Notes: generated by a model not told the origin, from the sequence alone. Shown: positions 1 to 7,070, numbered from the stretch's first letter. The stretch: DNA of 11,061 nucleotides from Minisyncoccota bacterium (GCA_014728425.1 WJLO01000095.1:1-11061), one strand, 5' to 3'. Numbers and translations: made by a program.

Positions 1-617
1 AAAGCTCTTTTGGCTTGTTCTTGGCCATGTACATTGGCAAAATCAACTAAAAAATCCTTAGCAGGTTGGGGTTGAAACCCTTGTGATTTTAATACTGGCA
101 AAGGTTGTTGCTCCCAAGCATAGGCTAGATAGTCTTTTAAATGCTTAATAGGATGAAGTTTAATATCAGAAATAATCTTGACCTCTGAACTATTGGCAGC
201 TGGAAAAACTACTTGTTTAAAACCTAGGTCACGTGCTGCTAGCACCAATGGCAATAATCCTTTAATTGGTTTGAGCTGACCATCTAAAGCCAACTCCCCA
301 AAAAACATTGTCTTAGTTGTGTCCAACTCAACCTCTTGATACATCTTTAAAATCGCAATAATAATTGCCAAATCCAAACTACTACTAGTTTTACGAATAT
401 CTGCTGGTGCTAAATTTACAATAGTACGTTTACTGCGAATTCTAATGCCACAATTTAATAAAGTAGCAGTAATCCGCTCTTTGGCTTCATCTACTGCTTT
501 AGCTGGTAAACCAATGATAATTAAATTAGGAGTACCTCGATTAGCATCAACTTCGACCTCAATCTGGATCGGTTTTAAACCAATCATGCTAGCGGTATAA
601 GTACGCGCAACTGCCAC
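1..617 (-). CDS. comM: YifB/ComM-family Mg-chelatase-like AAA+ ATPase, N-terminal part (cut by the left window edge)
   Basis: This is the first 205 codons of a YifB/ComM protein, translated by eye from the minus strand. The N-terminal ChlI-like domain is clear: GLKPIQIEVEVD (about residues 17-28), IIIGLPAKAVDEAKERI, then VNLAPADIRK followed by DLAIIIAIL, and FFGELALDGQLKPIKG. The fragment ends at DFANVHGQEQAKRA, the entry to the AAA+ domain, so Walker A lies outside the window. In naturally competent bacteria ComM is a helicase that promotes branch migration when incoming DNA recombines; that role here is inferred. I chose GTG at 617-615 because it gives MAVARTYTASMIG, matching the usual family start, and because GATAAT (630-625) lies 7 nt upstream. 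A further in-frame GTG at 635 is possible. The frame is closed upstream by the TAG of the preceding small gene. No Shine-Dalgarno sequence is visible. Confidence 0.9.
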   Translation of the reverse strand, partial: MAVARTYTASMIGLKPIQIEVEVDANRGTPNLIIIGLPAKAVDEAKERITATLLNCGIRIRSKRTIVNLAPADIRKTSSSLDLAIIIAILKMYQEVELDTTKTMFFGELALDGQLKPIKGLLPLVLAARDLGFKQVVFPAANSSEVKIISDIKLHPIKHLKDYLAYAWEQQPLPVLKSQGFQPQPAKDFLVDFANVHGQEQAKRA

Positions 618-624
618 AGCATTT

Positions 625-630
625 ATTATC
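625..630 (-). promoter_or_regulatory. Possible -10 element for a leaderless yifB/comM transcript
   Basis: GATAAT on the minus strand matches TATAAT at five of six positions and ends 7 nt before the GTG at 617. Transcription starting about 7 nt downstream would begin at or next to the start codon. No good -35 box is seen, and in AT-rich DNA this element alone is weak evidence. It gains weight from the same arrangement at neighbouring genes. Confidence 0.35.
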
Positions 631-692
631 CACACAATGCTGACATTAACTGTAACAACTAAAAAACTGACTAGGTTTGAAATATTTTGTAG

Positions 693-1100
693 CTACCAAG
701 TAATTCGATAAACCGATTCATAACGATCTTGACTAGTGTCACGAATGCTTACCTCTGTTGAGGGAGAATAATAATTACCATCAAAGCGAAAATAGTCACC
801 ATCTTTACCATAAAAACTACTGCTATTTTCAGGTAAATATAACTTTAAGCGATCTGACCGCCGCGAACTAATATAGTCTAGTTCTACGCCCCAAGGATTT
901 TGATAATACTGACTATCACTAATTCTGTTGTTTTTATCGTCTCGGAAGTTAATGCTGTCTTTAGTGATCTGACCGCTAAAATTATACATTCTTGCACCAT
1001 CGGGAATTAATTTAACTCCCAAGTTGTGAGAGTTAAAAAAACGGTTGTTCTTAATAGTATAAATAATCGCTGCCATTGCAGCTTGTTGACGATAGGTCAT
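693..1100 (-). CDS. Unrecognised small protein (135 aa), possibly a pilin-like remnant
   Basis: I do not recognise a family with confidence. The protein is soluble-looking, has no cysteine, is rich in Tyr, Asn, Ser and Arg, and ends in VYRITW. It has no signal peptide or long membrane segment, although residues 7-16 (AAMAAIIYTI) are mildly hydrophobic. The pattern of a short helix followed by a strand-rich, polar body ending in alternating residues recalls the globular part of GspH-like minor pseudopilins, but the prepilin leader is missing. The ATG at 1100 is the only good start: an in-frame TAA lies eight codons upstream, and a TAAAAT hexamer ends 7 nt before it. The gene sits between the sugar kinase and yifB on the same strand, 75 nt before the yifB GTG and in the same frame as it. 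Expression with either neighbour is possible. That it is a real gene is likely; its function is unknown. Confidence 0.6.
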   Translation of the reverse strand: MTYRQQAAMAAIIYTIKNNRFFNSHNLGVKLIPDGARMYNFSGQITKDSINFRDDKNNRISDSQYYQNPWGVELDYISSRRSDRLKLYLPENSSSFYGKDGDYFRFDGNYYSPSTEVSIRDTSQDRYESVYRITW

Positions 1101-1107
1101 TAATAAT

Positions 1108-1135
1108 ATTTTACACCAGACTTAACCTAAAGCAA
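1108..1135 (-). promoter_or_regulatory. Possible promoter for the 135-aa gene (TTGCTT, 16 nt, TAAAAT)
   Basis: On the minus strand TAAAAT (1113-1108) is one mismatch from TATAAT and ends 7 nt before the ATG at 1100. TTGCTT, a three-of-six match to TTGACA, lies 16 nt upstream of it and overlaps a 14-bp perfect palindrome. The geometry predicts a transcript beginning at or next to the start codon. There is no ribosome binding site. Confidence 0.4.
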
Positions 1136-1144
1136 AATTTTGCT
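1131..1144. repeat. Perfect 14-bp palindrome, operator-like
   Basis: AGCAAAATTTTGCT is its own reverse complement. It has no loop and no T-run after it, so it does not look like an intrinsic terminator for the kinase gene, which ends 76 nt away. It overlaps the putative -35 of the 135-aa gene, which is where a dimeric repressor could bind. It may be chance in AT-rich DNA. Confidence 0.4.
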
Positions 1145-1219
1145 AACCAAACCAACATTCCAGCTGCAAATAATTACATCAACAACTCAACAGCCACGCA
1201 ACTAAGTCAAGCAAGTGAA

Positions 1220-2140
1220 TTAAGATTTTAATGCCAGTTTTAAAGCACCATACACTGGAGGTTTAGTAGGTACAATAATCTTTAAATGATCATTTAATAA
1301 CTGGAGTTTAGTTAATAACTGCTGACGTAAATAAGTTTGTTTAAGCATGCCACCCACTAAAACTAAATCCACTGGCTTGGTTGCTAAATCTAACTTAGTC
1401 ATCACCACCTTGACCATTAAAACTAACTCCTGCACTGCCTCATCAATAATCTCTTGAGCTGCTTGATCACCCTGTGCAACTGCCTGACTCACCAACACAC
1501 TTAAACTTGCTATTTGAGTTTTACTTAAAGGAGGTTGATAAACTTCTTTTTTGAGGTCTACAAAAGTGTCTAGGTCAAAATATTCTTTTACTAGTTCTTG
1601 CAACAGGCTTTTGGCTCCACGGCCATCAAAACTACGTACAGCTGCCCGTAAACCAGCTCGACCCACAGCATAAGCTGAACCCTCATCAGTGAGTAAATAA
1701 TCCATCCCCCCAGTTTTAGCCCGCTGGCCTTGAGCATTATGACCAATGCAGTTAGAGCCGGTTCCAGCAATCAACACTAAGGCATCAGCCTTGTCAGTGC
1801 CACTAGCCAAAGCAATTGCTGTATCGTTTTCCAAACGAACAGTTTCTACTTCTAGGTTTTTAAAAAGCTGAGCAAACAAATTTTTAGCTTGAGTTAACTC
1901 TGCTGGGCTGTCAACACCAGCTAGACCCATTACCAAGGTTTTAAACTTAGCTTGCCAGGGTAGAGGCTTAATAGCTTGATCAATTGCCTGGCGAAGGTTA
2001 AGCTGAACTTGGTGCTCATTTAAAACTGCTAAATTTGTAGAACCAGCCTCACCTTGACCAAGCACTTGACCTTGTAGGTCTGCTGCTAATACTTGAGTCT
2101 TGGTAGCTCCGCCATCAATAGCTAGTAAAAATTTTTTCAT
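1220..2140 (-). CDS. BadF/BadG/BcrA/BcrD-family sugar kinase (GlcNAc/glucosamine/hexokinase-like)
   Basis: This 306-aa protein is an ASKHA-fold kinase of the BadF/BadG family, which includes N-acetylglucosamine kinase, glucosamine kinase and MurK. Visible motifs are phosphate-1 IDGGATKT (residues 8-15), ENDTAIAL (104-111) with Asp106 as the likely catalytic base, phosphate-2 AGTGSNCIG (125-133), DEGSAY (152-157), and the adenosine motif VLVGGML (260-266). The length is normal and the protein is probably cytoplasmic. It is the fourth gene of the alpha-glucan block, 128 nt after the glucoamylase gene. I infer that it phosphorylates glucose released by GH15, feeding glucose 6-phosphate to central metabolism. 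An archaeal hexokinase from Sulfolobus tokodaii in the GlcNAc-kinase group gives a precedent, as I recall. A role in amino-sugar or MurNAc recycling cannot be excluded. The ATG at 2140 gives the standard MKKFLLAIDGG start. It lacks both a Shine-Dalgarno sequence and a nearby -10, so it is probably read from an upstream promoter. Confidence 0.88.
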   Translation of the reverse strand: MKKFLLAIDGGATKTQVLAADLQGQVLGQGEAGSTNLAVLNEHQVQLNLRQAIDQAIKPLPWQAKFKTLVMGLAGVDSPAELTQAKNLFAQLFKNLEVETVRLENDTAIALASGTDKADALVLIAGTGSNCIGHNAQGQRAKTGGMDYLLTDEGSAYAVGRAGLRAAVRSFDGRGAKSLLQELVKEYFDLDTFVDLKKEVYQPPLSKTQIASLSVLVSQAVAQGDQAAQEIIDEAVQELVLMVKVVMTKLDLATKPVDLVLVGGMLKQTYLRQQLLTKLQLLNDHLKIIVPTKPPVYGALKLALKS

Positions 2141-2268
2141 TGACCAATACTTACTCGCCAGCCTGATAAATACTTTAAAGCTTTAGGCTGAAGCCCGTCT
2201 TCCTATTTGATTAATAATTAATTACTGCTTTTTATCGCTGTAGATAACTAACTCAACATCAAGACTAA
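2141..2268 (-). promoter_or_regulatory. 128-nt spacer with two mutually exclusive hairpins before the kinase gene
   Basis: No gene is seen here. On the minus strand, CAGCCT (2190-2185) can pair with AGGCTG (2164-2159) across a 20-nt loop. Its AGCC core can instead pair with the GGGC just upstream (2196-2193), forming a short stem closed by a UUCA-type tetraloop. The two pairings compete, and the downstream stem ends about 18 nt before the kinase ATG. This could be a small attenuator or translation-control leader, or a processing site. I do not recognise a known riboswitch class and there is no U-tract typical of a terminator. Confidence 0.25.
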
Positions 2269-4254
2269 TTAACCCTGCTGAGGCTGAGTTAACTGTTCTT
2301 TAACTGCTAAATATTTTAGCACCAGCTCTACCCAAACTGCATGACTCCACACTAAGGGTGTGGCTGAACGCGACTCACCAGTATAAGGATTAAGTTGTTC
2401 AGCCAAGATTCCAGAAGCATAACGATGCTGCAACACCCAATCCATAATCGCTTCTACATCTCGCAGTTGAGCTTGACCAACCTGGGGATGATGCAGCATT
2501 CGCAAACCTTCCCACATTGTGGTAATAAACCAAGGGTTAGCTAAATCAGTGTCTTTAAAATAATAATCGCCCTGATAGCGAATAATACCACCCACTGGAC
2601 CAGGATTATTAAGGTGCTTTGCCACTGCCGCCTGAGTGGCTTGAAATTTAGGATGATCTTGAGACAAAGCTCCAAAATACCACAAACCAAACAAAGAACT
2701 AGCATCAATGACTTCATGGAGTTTTACCTGGTTGTCTGTAGTAGTAGCATAACGCACAAAAGACTGTAACTTGTCACTAAAAAGCTGTTCTAACATGGCT
2801 TCTTTAATCTCTTCTGCTGCTTGTTTATAAGCACGCATATGGTTGCGTTTACCCAATAATTCAGAAAAATCTGCTGCTGCCGTTAATCCGCCATAAACAG
2901 CAGCACAGGTATAAGTTGACACTCCAATCTTTTCTTCCCAAAGATCATAAGAAGGTAGTGGCAAGCCAGTTTGTTGATTGCGGAAATTAACTAAAAACTG
3001 AGCCATTTTTTCAATCATGGGCTTGTATAACTCTTCAATAAATTCTAAATCTTTAGAGGCCTGATAATGTTGCCACAAGGCAAACAATACTCCAGCAGTT
3101 TCATCCTCTTGAATTGGTAGTTGTAAAATCTTGTCTTTTAACCAAGACTTTTGCGCTGTTGTAGAGTGCCAAGTAGAACCTAGACTTTGGTCAGAGTTAA
3201 AACGATGGTGTAAATAACCATCTGGGTGTAGAACTTGCTGACAAAACTTAAAAAACGGCTTGGTGATCTCATTAAAGCCAGCATGATCTAAAGCAGTAGT
3301 AATAAAAGCAGCATCCCGCGGCCACATATAGGCATAATCATCTTTACCATACTCAATCATAGCGCTATCTGCTGAAGCAATAATACTGCCTCGATTGTCT
3401 GTGTGGGCGCGCAAAATAAACAAAGACATGTCAAAAAGTTTTTGCTGTGCTGCTGGCAAGTTTTTAATTGAATCTGGCCGTTGATTTAACCAAGCATGCC
3501 AAAAATATTCAGTAGAATGAATCATGCCCTCAGGAGTTTTGGTATTGACCATTTCGTTTAACTCATAAGCTGCCTCTAAAGATTTGCCAATGCAAATCCA
3601 GTAAAACACCCTAGCTTTGGCTTGGCTTTCGCAAGCAGTGCAAACTCTAATTACACTGTCTACACTACCGTGTTCTACTGCATTCTTGCCAAGTTGTCCA
3701 TCTTCTGCATCTTTATAAGTTCCTGCCTTACCTTCAAACTGATAAGCACCCACTGCATAATCATCTAAGACTTGACCCTTAGCAGTGCGAGCATTAACCA
3801 CAAAGACCCTTCTACCTTTGTAATGAACTACAGCATTATGAGTAGGATCATAAAAAGCAGTGTTGCGTTTTTTACTTTCATAAATCATAAAAACTTGATG
3901 AAAAAACAACTTGATATCAATGTTTTCTTTACTATGATTATAAACATCTACTTGACGAAGAAACACATTGGTTTCGTTATAAACAATGTCTTCCATCACT
4001 AAGCTAACTTGAAGGTGCTCGCTTTTGCAAACCAAATAACCCACCATTGTTCCAGGCTTATAGCCAATTGAGATTTGCCAACTACCATCATCTAACCAAG
4101 AAAACTGATTGTTAATCATTACTCCAATGCGATGCTTGTGGCCACTAACATGATTTTCTAAACCCACATAATGAAAATGAACATCACGCACAAAACCATA
4201 TTTGTCTAAGGCTACTAAAGAGGTGCCATTACCAAGAACTAATGCGCGTGCCAT
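2269..4254 (-). CDS. GH15 glucoamylase-like glycoside hydrolase
   Basis: This 661-aa protein has the two-part layout of prokaryotic GH15 enzymes: a beta-rich N-terminal domain (about residues 1-250) and an (alpha/alpha)6 catalytic barrel (about 270-650). The barrel shows YMWPRDAAF (309-317), QEDETAG (382-388), YDLWEEKIG (436-444), where Glu440 aligns with the general acid of fungal glucoamylase, and LAEQLNPYTG (617-626), where Glu619 matches the catalytic base. TPLVWSHAVWVELV follows near the C-terminus. The family releases beta-glucose from the non-reducing ends of maltooligosaccharides and alpha-glucans; some members hydrolyse trehalose. There is no signal peptide, so it probably acts in the cytoplasm on storage glucan or products of the adjacent GH57. 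The gene starts 40 nt after the GH57 stop. Its ATG at 4254 is preceded 6 nt upstream by a perfect TATAAT, supporting the start and an internal leaderless promoter. It resembles archaeal-type glucoamylases such as MJ1610. Confidence 0.93.
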   Translation of the reverse strand: MARALVLGNGTSLVALDKYGFVRDVHFHYVGLENHVSGHKHRIGVMINNQFSWLDDGSWQISIGYKPGTMVGYLVCKSEHLQVSLVMEDIVYNETNVFLRQVDVYNHSKENIDIKLFFHQVFMIYESKKRNTAFYDPTHNAVVHYKGRRVFVVNARTAKGQVLDDYAVGAYQFEGKAGTYKDAEDGQLGKNAVEHGSVDSVIRVCTACESQAKARVFYWICIGKSLEAAYELNEMVNTKTPEGMIHSTEYFWHAWLNQRPDSIKNLPAAQQKLFDMSLFILRAHTDNRGSIIASADSAMIEYGKDDYAYMWPRDAAFITTALDHAGFNEITKPFFKFCQQVLHPDGYLHHRFNSDQSLGSTWHSTTAQKSWLKDKILQLPIQEDETAGVLFALWQHYQASKDLEFIEELYKPMIEKMAQFLVNFRNQQTGLPLPSYDLWEEKIGVSTYTCAAVYGGLTAAADFSELLGKRNHMRAYKQAAEEIKEAMLEQLFSDKLQSFVRYATTTDNQVKLHEVIDASSLFGLWYFGALSQDHPKFQATQAAVAKHLNNPGPVGGIIRYQGDYYFKDTDLANPWFITTMWEGLRMLHHPQVGQAQLRDVEAIMDWVLQHRYASGILAEQLNPYTGESRSATPLVWSHAVWVELVLKYLAVKEQLTQPQQG

Positions 4255-4260
4255 AATATC

Positions 4261-4266
4261 ATTATA
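4261..4266 (-). promoter_or_regulatory. Perfect TATAAT -10 box 6 nt before the GH15 start
   Basis: On the minus strand TATAAT is followed by six nucleotides and then the ATG at 4254, so transcription would begin at the start codon. A partial -35, TTGCAC, lies 19 nt upstream, just beyond the end of the GH57 gene. The site lies in the 40-nt GH57-GH15 gap and would allow GH15 expression independent of the upstream genes. Confidence 0.55.
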
Positions 4267-4294
4267 CGCGAGTGAATAGGGGAGAGTGCAAGGG

Positions 4295-5578
4295 CTAAAG
4301 TAAACGTTCTTTTAAATCTGCCAATACAATTGAGTAGCGACGGTAAGCTTCCTGGGGAGAATCATAAGGACTAAAATAGGCATGCACATCACCATCTGCA
4401 GACCATTTAGTACACATGTAATAAAAATGGTCGCTAGTTTGTAGCCGCCGCCAGTCTTGAATTAACTGAGGATCGCCAGACTCTAGTACTGGTTGCTCCA
4501 ACTCATACAACACCCGTAAGCTATCATACTGGAACTGATTATCGCGCCAGGCCGTAAGATCTCGATCAACATCAGCCCAAGAAATTGGTTCAGGAACATC
4601 ATAAACTGGCCAATTCTGCTGATAACCTTGACTTTGTTGCTGATGACGCTGAAATGGACCTGAGCCAGCACTAGTTCTTTTGCCTGACTGAGTGCTAGCT
4701 GCTGACTGGTGATTCTGCCAAAAACGAGCAAACAACTCTTGCGGAGTTTTAAACTGGTTCCAGGGTTTTTGCAAAAACTTAGCCACAAAACTAGCAAAAA
4801 ACTCAAAAATACCAGTATCTGCCCATTGATGCTCACCAAAAGTCTCAAAATCCATAAATAAATTAACTAGTTCGTTTTCTGGATAAATCTCAATCCAGTC
4901 TAAATATTGCTCAACCTGCAAAGGATACCAGGGCCAACTTTTATCAGAAAACCGAAAAGCAATATCATCAGAGAGCTGAGCATGTTTAAGTAGCAAAGGC
5001 AGAGTTGGTTGAGAATGACTTTGAAACAACTGAGTGCGCTGATGGCCAGCTAAATAACGATCAACTGCTTCAGTTAAAATTCCTTGAAACTGAAAATCAG
5101 CTAACTGCTTAACCAAGTCATTGTAATAAACCAACTCAGTATTGCGAAAAACTCGTGGTTTAACTCCAAACAACTCTTCAATCAGCTGCTGATGTTTGTT
5201 GATCTGCCAAACAAACTCTTTATTGGAGTACAAAAAAGCCAAAGAGTGATAATAGGTTTCTGCTAATAACTCCACCCGACCAGTTTTAACTAATTTTTGC
5301 AACAAAACCAATACCTCAGGAGCAAACAGCTGAGCTTGCTCAATAAACATTCCAGAAATAGACAAAGCAAACTTAAAGCCTGAATGCTGAGTTAGCAAGC
5401 GCTCAAGTAAGCCCAACATTGGAAAATAAGATTTGTGTGCCACCTTAAGAAACACTTGTTGGTTTTTAAGGTTTTGTTCATCAGCAAAATATGATTGATC
5501 ATTGCCAATTGCAAAAACATTATAGTCTTTTAACCGATAGGGTTGATGAAGATGTAAATAAAAACATAATTGCGGCAT
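4295..5578 (-). CDS. GH57 alpha-amylase-like glycoside hydrolase
   Basis: This 427-aa protein belongs to GH57, in the group typified by M. jannaschii MJ1611. The N-terminal signature FYLHLHQPYR (residues 6-15) carries the HxHQP metal/substrate motif. FRNTELVY (144-151) supplies the likely nucleophile Glu148, and FMDFETFGEHQ (241-251) the likely acid Asp243. ISWADVDRDLTAW (332-344) and the C-terminal SDHFYYM region (382-388) match the family's helical tail. The family cleaves or rearranges alpha-1,4-glucans by a retaining mechanism. There is no signal peptide, so a cytoplasmic role in glucan breakdown with the GH15 enzyme is inferred. Between residues 288 and 322 lies a Gln/Ser-rich low-complexity insertion not expected in the core fold. 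The gene starts 50 nt after the glycosyltransferase stop. The ATG at 5578 is supported by the family start MPQLCFYLHLHQP and by a promoter-like element just upstream. Confidence 0.92.
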   Translation of the reverse strand: MPQLCFYLHLHQPYRLKDYNVFAIGNDQSYFADEQNLKNQQVFLKVAHKSYFPMLGLLERLLTQHSGFKFALSISGMFIEQAQLFAPEVLVLLQKLVKTGRVELLAETYYHSLAFLYSNKEFVWQINKHQQLIEELFGVKPRVFRNTELVYYNDLVKQLADFQFQGILTEAVDRYLAGHQRTQLFQSHSQPTLPLLLKHAQLSDDIAFRFSDKSWPWYPLQVEQYLDWIEIYPENELVNLFMDFETFGEHQWADTGIFEFFASFVAKFLQKPWNQFKTPQELFARFWQNHQSAASTQSGKRTSAGSGPFQRHQQQSQGYQQNWPVYDVPEPISWADVDRDLTAWRDNQFQYDSLRVLYELEQPVLESGDPQLIQDWRRLQTSDHFYYMCTKWSADGDVHAYFSPYDSPQEAYRRYSIVLADLKERLL

Positions 5579-5584
5579 GATCTT

Positions 5585-5614
5585 AATCTACCTTGAGTAT
5601 CACTAAATTTGCAA
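5585..5614 (-). promoter_or_regulatory. Possible promoter for GH57 (TTGCAA, 18 nt, TAGATT)
   Basis: On the minus strand TTGCAA (5614-5609) and TAGATT (5590-5585) each match four of six consensus bases and are 18 nt apart. The -10 ends 6 nt before the ATG at 5578. This fits a leaderless transcript and would give the hydrolases a promoter separate from the glycosyltransferase. Confidence 0.4.
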
Positions 5615-5628
5615 GTTGACTAAATTGC

Positions 5629-6849
5629 TTAACTACCTAAAAAAGCTTGACGATAAACCTTTTTAATCTTGGCCGCTGAGTTAGCCCAAGTAACTTGTTG
5701 CAGGTCTTGAAGCTGGTTTTTAACGATCTGTTGACCATAGCCCTGGTCTTTTAACAAGCGCAGCACTTGTTTGGTCATCTGATCTAAATCCCAAAAATCT
5801 ACTTGTACTGCACTGGGCATTACTTCAGCTACTCCAGCAGTTTTGGAAATCACCACTGGGGTGTGCCGCTGCGCTGCTTCTAAAGCAACTAAACCAAAAG
5901 GCTCAGATAAAGACGGCATCACAAACACATCAGCTCGTTCCAATAACTTATCTTTTTGCTGGTCGCGCACAAACCCACTAAATAATAATGAGGCAGACAG
6001 TTGATCGCCAGCAGTTTTGATTAATAACTCATGATATAAATCACCATTACCAGCTACTACAAATAAACAATTTGGCATTTGTAAAAGTATTTTTTTAGCT
6101 AACTCAATAAAATGATAACCACCTTTTTGGGCAGTAAGTCGCCCCATAAAAGCTATCATGGGTCGTTTTTGAGCAAAATGCAGTCGGTCTTGACTAGGAG
6201 CCTGATCCCAAGGAGAAACTCCATTATGCACTACAGAGATTTTATCTGCAGGTACTTGATATTTATTAATTAATAATTTTTTGGTGTAAAAGCTGACTGC
6301 AATAATCTGATCAGCCAAATGCATGCCTTGATACTCAGTTTGCTTAATATAACTACTACCAGGGCTATCAGGAATACGATCAAACTCAGTAGAATGCACG
6401 TGAGCAATCATCGGTTGACCGGTTTGTTTTTTTACCTTAGCAGCAGCAGGAAACGACATCCAGTCATGAGCGTGAATCACATCATAGGCTGACCGAAACC
6501 GGGCTGCTTGTTGATCCACTAATTGAGCATAGCGTTCAACCTTTTGCTCTAACTGAGAATGAGGAAGACTACTTAGCTCTGCTGCATTTAGTCTTTTAAC
6601 TGATTGTTTGACTACACTGGAATAAGCTAAAAAAGGTGGTTGATCTGACTGTTCCCAACTAGGATCAACACAGCTCAAAACCCTCATATGATCGGGAGAG
6701 TCAAGATTATAAGGTAGGGTAAAATAAACTTGAGTATTACTACCAACCAAAGCCCGAGTCATGCCTTCACAAGCTACACCCAACCCCCCACTGTTATGTG
6801 GTGGGTACTCCCAACCAATCATCAACACTTTATCTTGCGCTTTTGCCAT
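5629..6849 (-). CDS. GT4-type glycosyltransferase, glycogen/starch synthase-like
   Basis: This 406-aa protein has the GT-B fold of retaining GT4/GT5 enzymes. The N-terminal domain carries WEYPPHNSGGLG (residues 13-24), the glycine-rich acceptor/donor loop of glycogen synthases, plus HAHDW (126-130) and HST (152-154). The C-terminal domain carries HNG (208-210), FMGRLTAQKGG (234-244) and SEPFGLVALEA (315-325) with the EX7E pair Glu316/Glu324. It is shorter than bacterial GlgA (about 470-480 aa) and resembles the archaeal MJ1606-type synthase. The product is inferred to be an alpha-1,4-glucan made from a nucleotide-glucose donor; the donor cannot be read from the sequence. It is the first gene of the minus block, followed by two alpha-glucan hydrolases, which supports a storage-glucan role over cell-surface glycosylation. 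No GlgB or GlgC gene is in the window. The ATG at 6849 has TATATT 7 nt upstream and no Shine-Dalgarno sequence. Confidence 0.87.
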   Translation of the reverse strand: MAKAQDKVLMIGWEYPPHNSGGLGVACEGMTRALVGSNTQVYFTLPYNLDSPDHMRVLSCVDPSWEQSDQPPFLAYSSVVKQSVKRLNAAELSSLPHSQLEQKVERYAQLVDQQAARFRSAYDVIHAHDWMSFPAAAKVKKQTGQPMIAHVHSTEFDRIPDSPGSSYIKQTEYQGMHLADQIIAVSFYTKKLLINKYQVPADKISVVHNGVSPWDQAPSQDRLHFAQKRPMIAFMGRLTAQKGGYHFIELAKKILLQMPNCLFVVAGNGDLYHELLIKTAGDQLSASLLFSGFVRDQQKDKLLERADVFVMPSLSEPFGLVALEAAQRHTPVVISKTAGVAEVMPSAVQVDFWDLDQMTKQVLRLLKDQGYGQQIVKNQLQDLQQVTWANSAAKIKKVYRQAFLGS

Positions 6850-6856
6850 AAATAGG

Positions 6857-6862
6857 AATATA
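6857..6862 (-). promoter_or_regulatory. -10 element (TATATT) of the alpha-glucan block promoter
   Basis: TATATT on the minus strand is one mismatch from consensus and ends 7 nt before the ATG at 6849, again predicting a leaderless or near-leaderless mRNA. No good -35 lies at 16-18 nt. It would drive the glycosyltransferase gene and perhaps the whole block. Confidence 0.45.
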
Positions 6863-7041
6863 TCCTGATTATTTAGTTTAACGGGTTTTTAACCTCAAAA
6901 GCAAGTAGTATTTAAAAAAATCCTAAACATATCTATCAATTTTAAAAGCTAACTTAATGAATTAAAAACTACCTTTAAAACTTGACCCGTGCAAATTAGC
7001 AATAACCTTTATAACTCAAGTTAAGGAAACTGGCTGTAGCG

Positions 7042-7070
7042 TTTCAAGCAATGCTTGATTGCGTTATAAT
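7042..7070 (+). promoter_or_regulatory. murE promoter with perfect TATAAT, predicted leaderless
   Basis: TATAAT at 7065-7070 is followed by six nucleotides and the GTG at 7077. TTTCAA at 7042-7047, 17 nt upstream, is a weak three-of-six -35. Initiation about 7 nt after the -10 would put the first nucleotide of the mRNA at the G of the start codon. An in-frame TAA at 7074-7076 rules out a longer protein. Confidence 0.55.
7044..7058. repeat. 15-nt inverted repeat inside the murE promoter (operator-like)
   Basis: TCAAGCA-A-TGCTTGA has two perfect 7-nt arms around a one-nucleotide centre. It overlaps the putative -35 and the spacer before the perfect -10, the usual site for a dimeric helix-turn-helix repressor. 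No regulator gene is in the window, so the protein is unknown. Confidence 0.45.

Noticed and set aside
617..1100. Stop-codon readthrough joining the 135-aa protein to YifB
   Set aside because: The two genes share a frame separated by one TAG, but the 75-nt joint does not look like a protein linker. YifB has its own GTG with a -10 at the right distance, and nothing suggests TAG recoding.
4483..4848. 121-codon open frame on the minus strand
   Set aside because: It lies wholly inside the GH57 gene in another frame. The GH57 frame carries catalytic motifs across this stretch, while this reading shows no recognisable protein features.
6982..7015. Second plus-strand promoter (TTGACC ... TATAAC) in the divergent spacer
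   Set aside because: The boxes are 22 nt apart, too far for a standard sigma-70-type promoter. The perfect TATAAT next to murE explains expression better.
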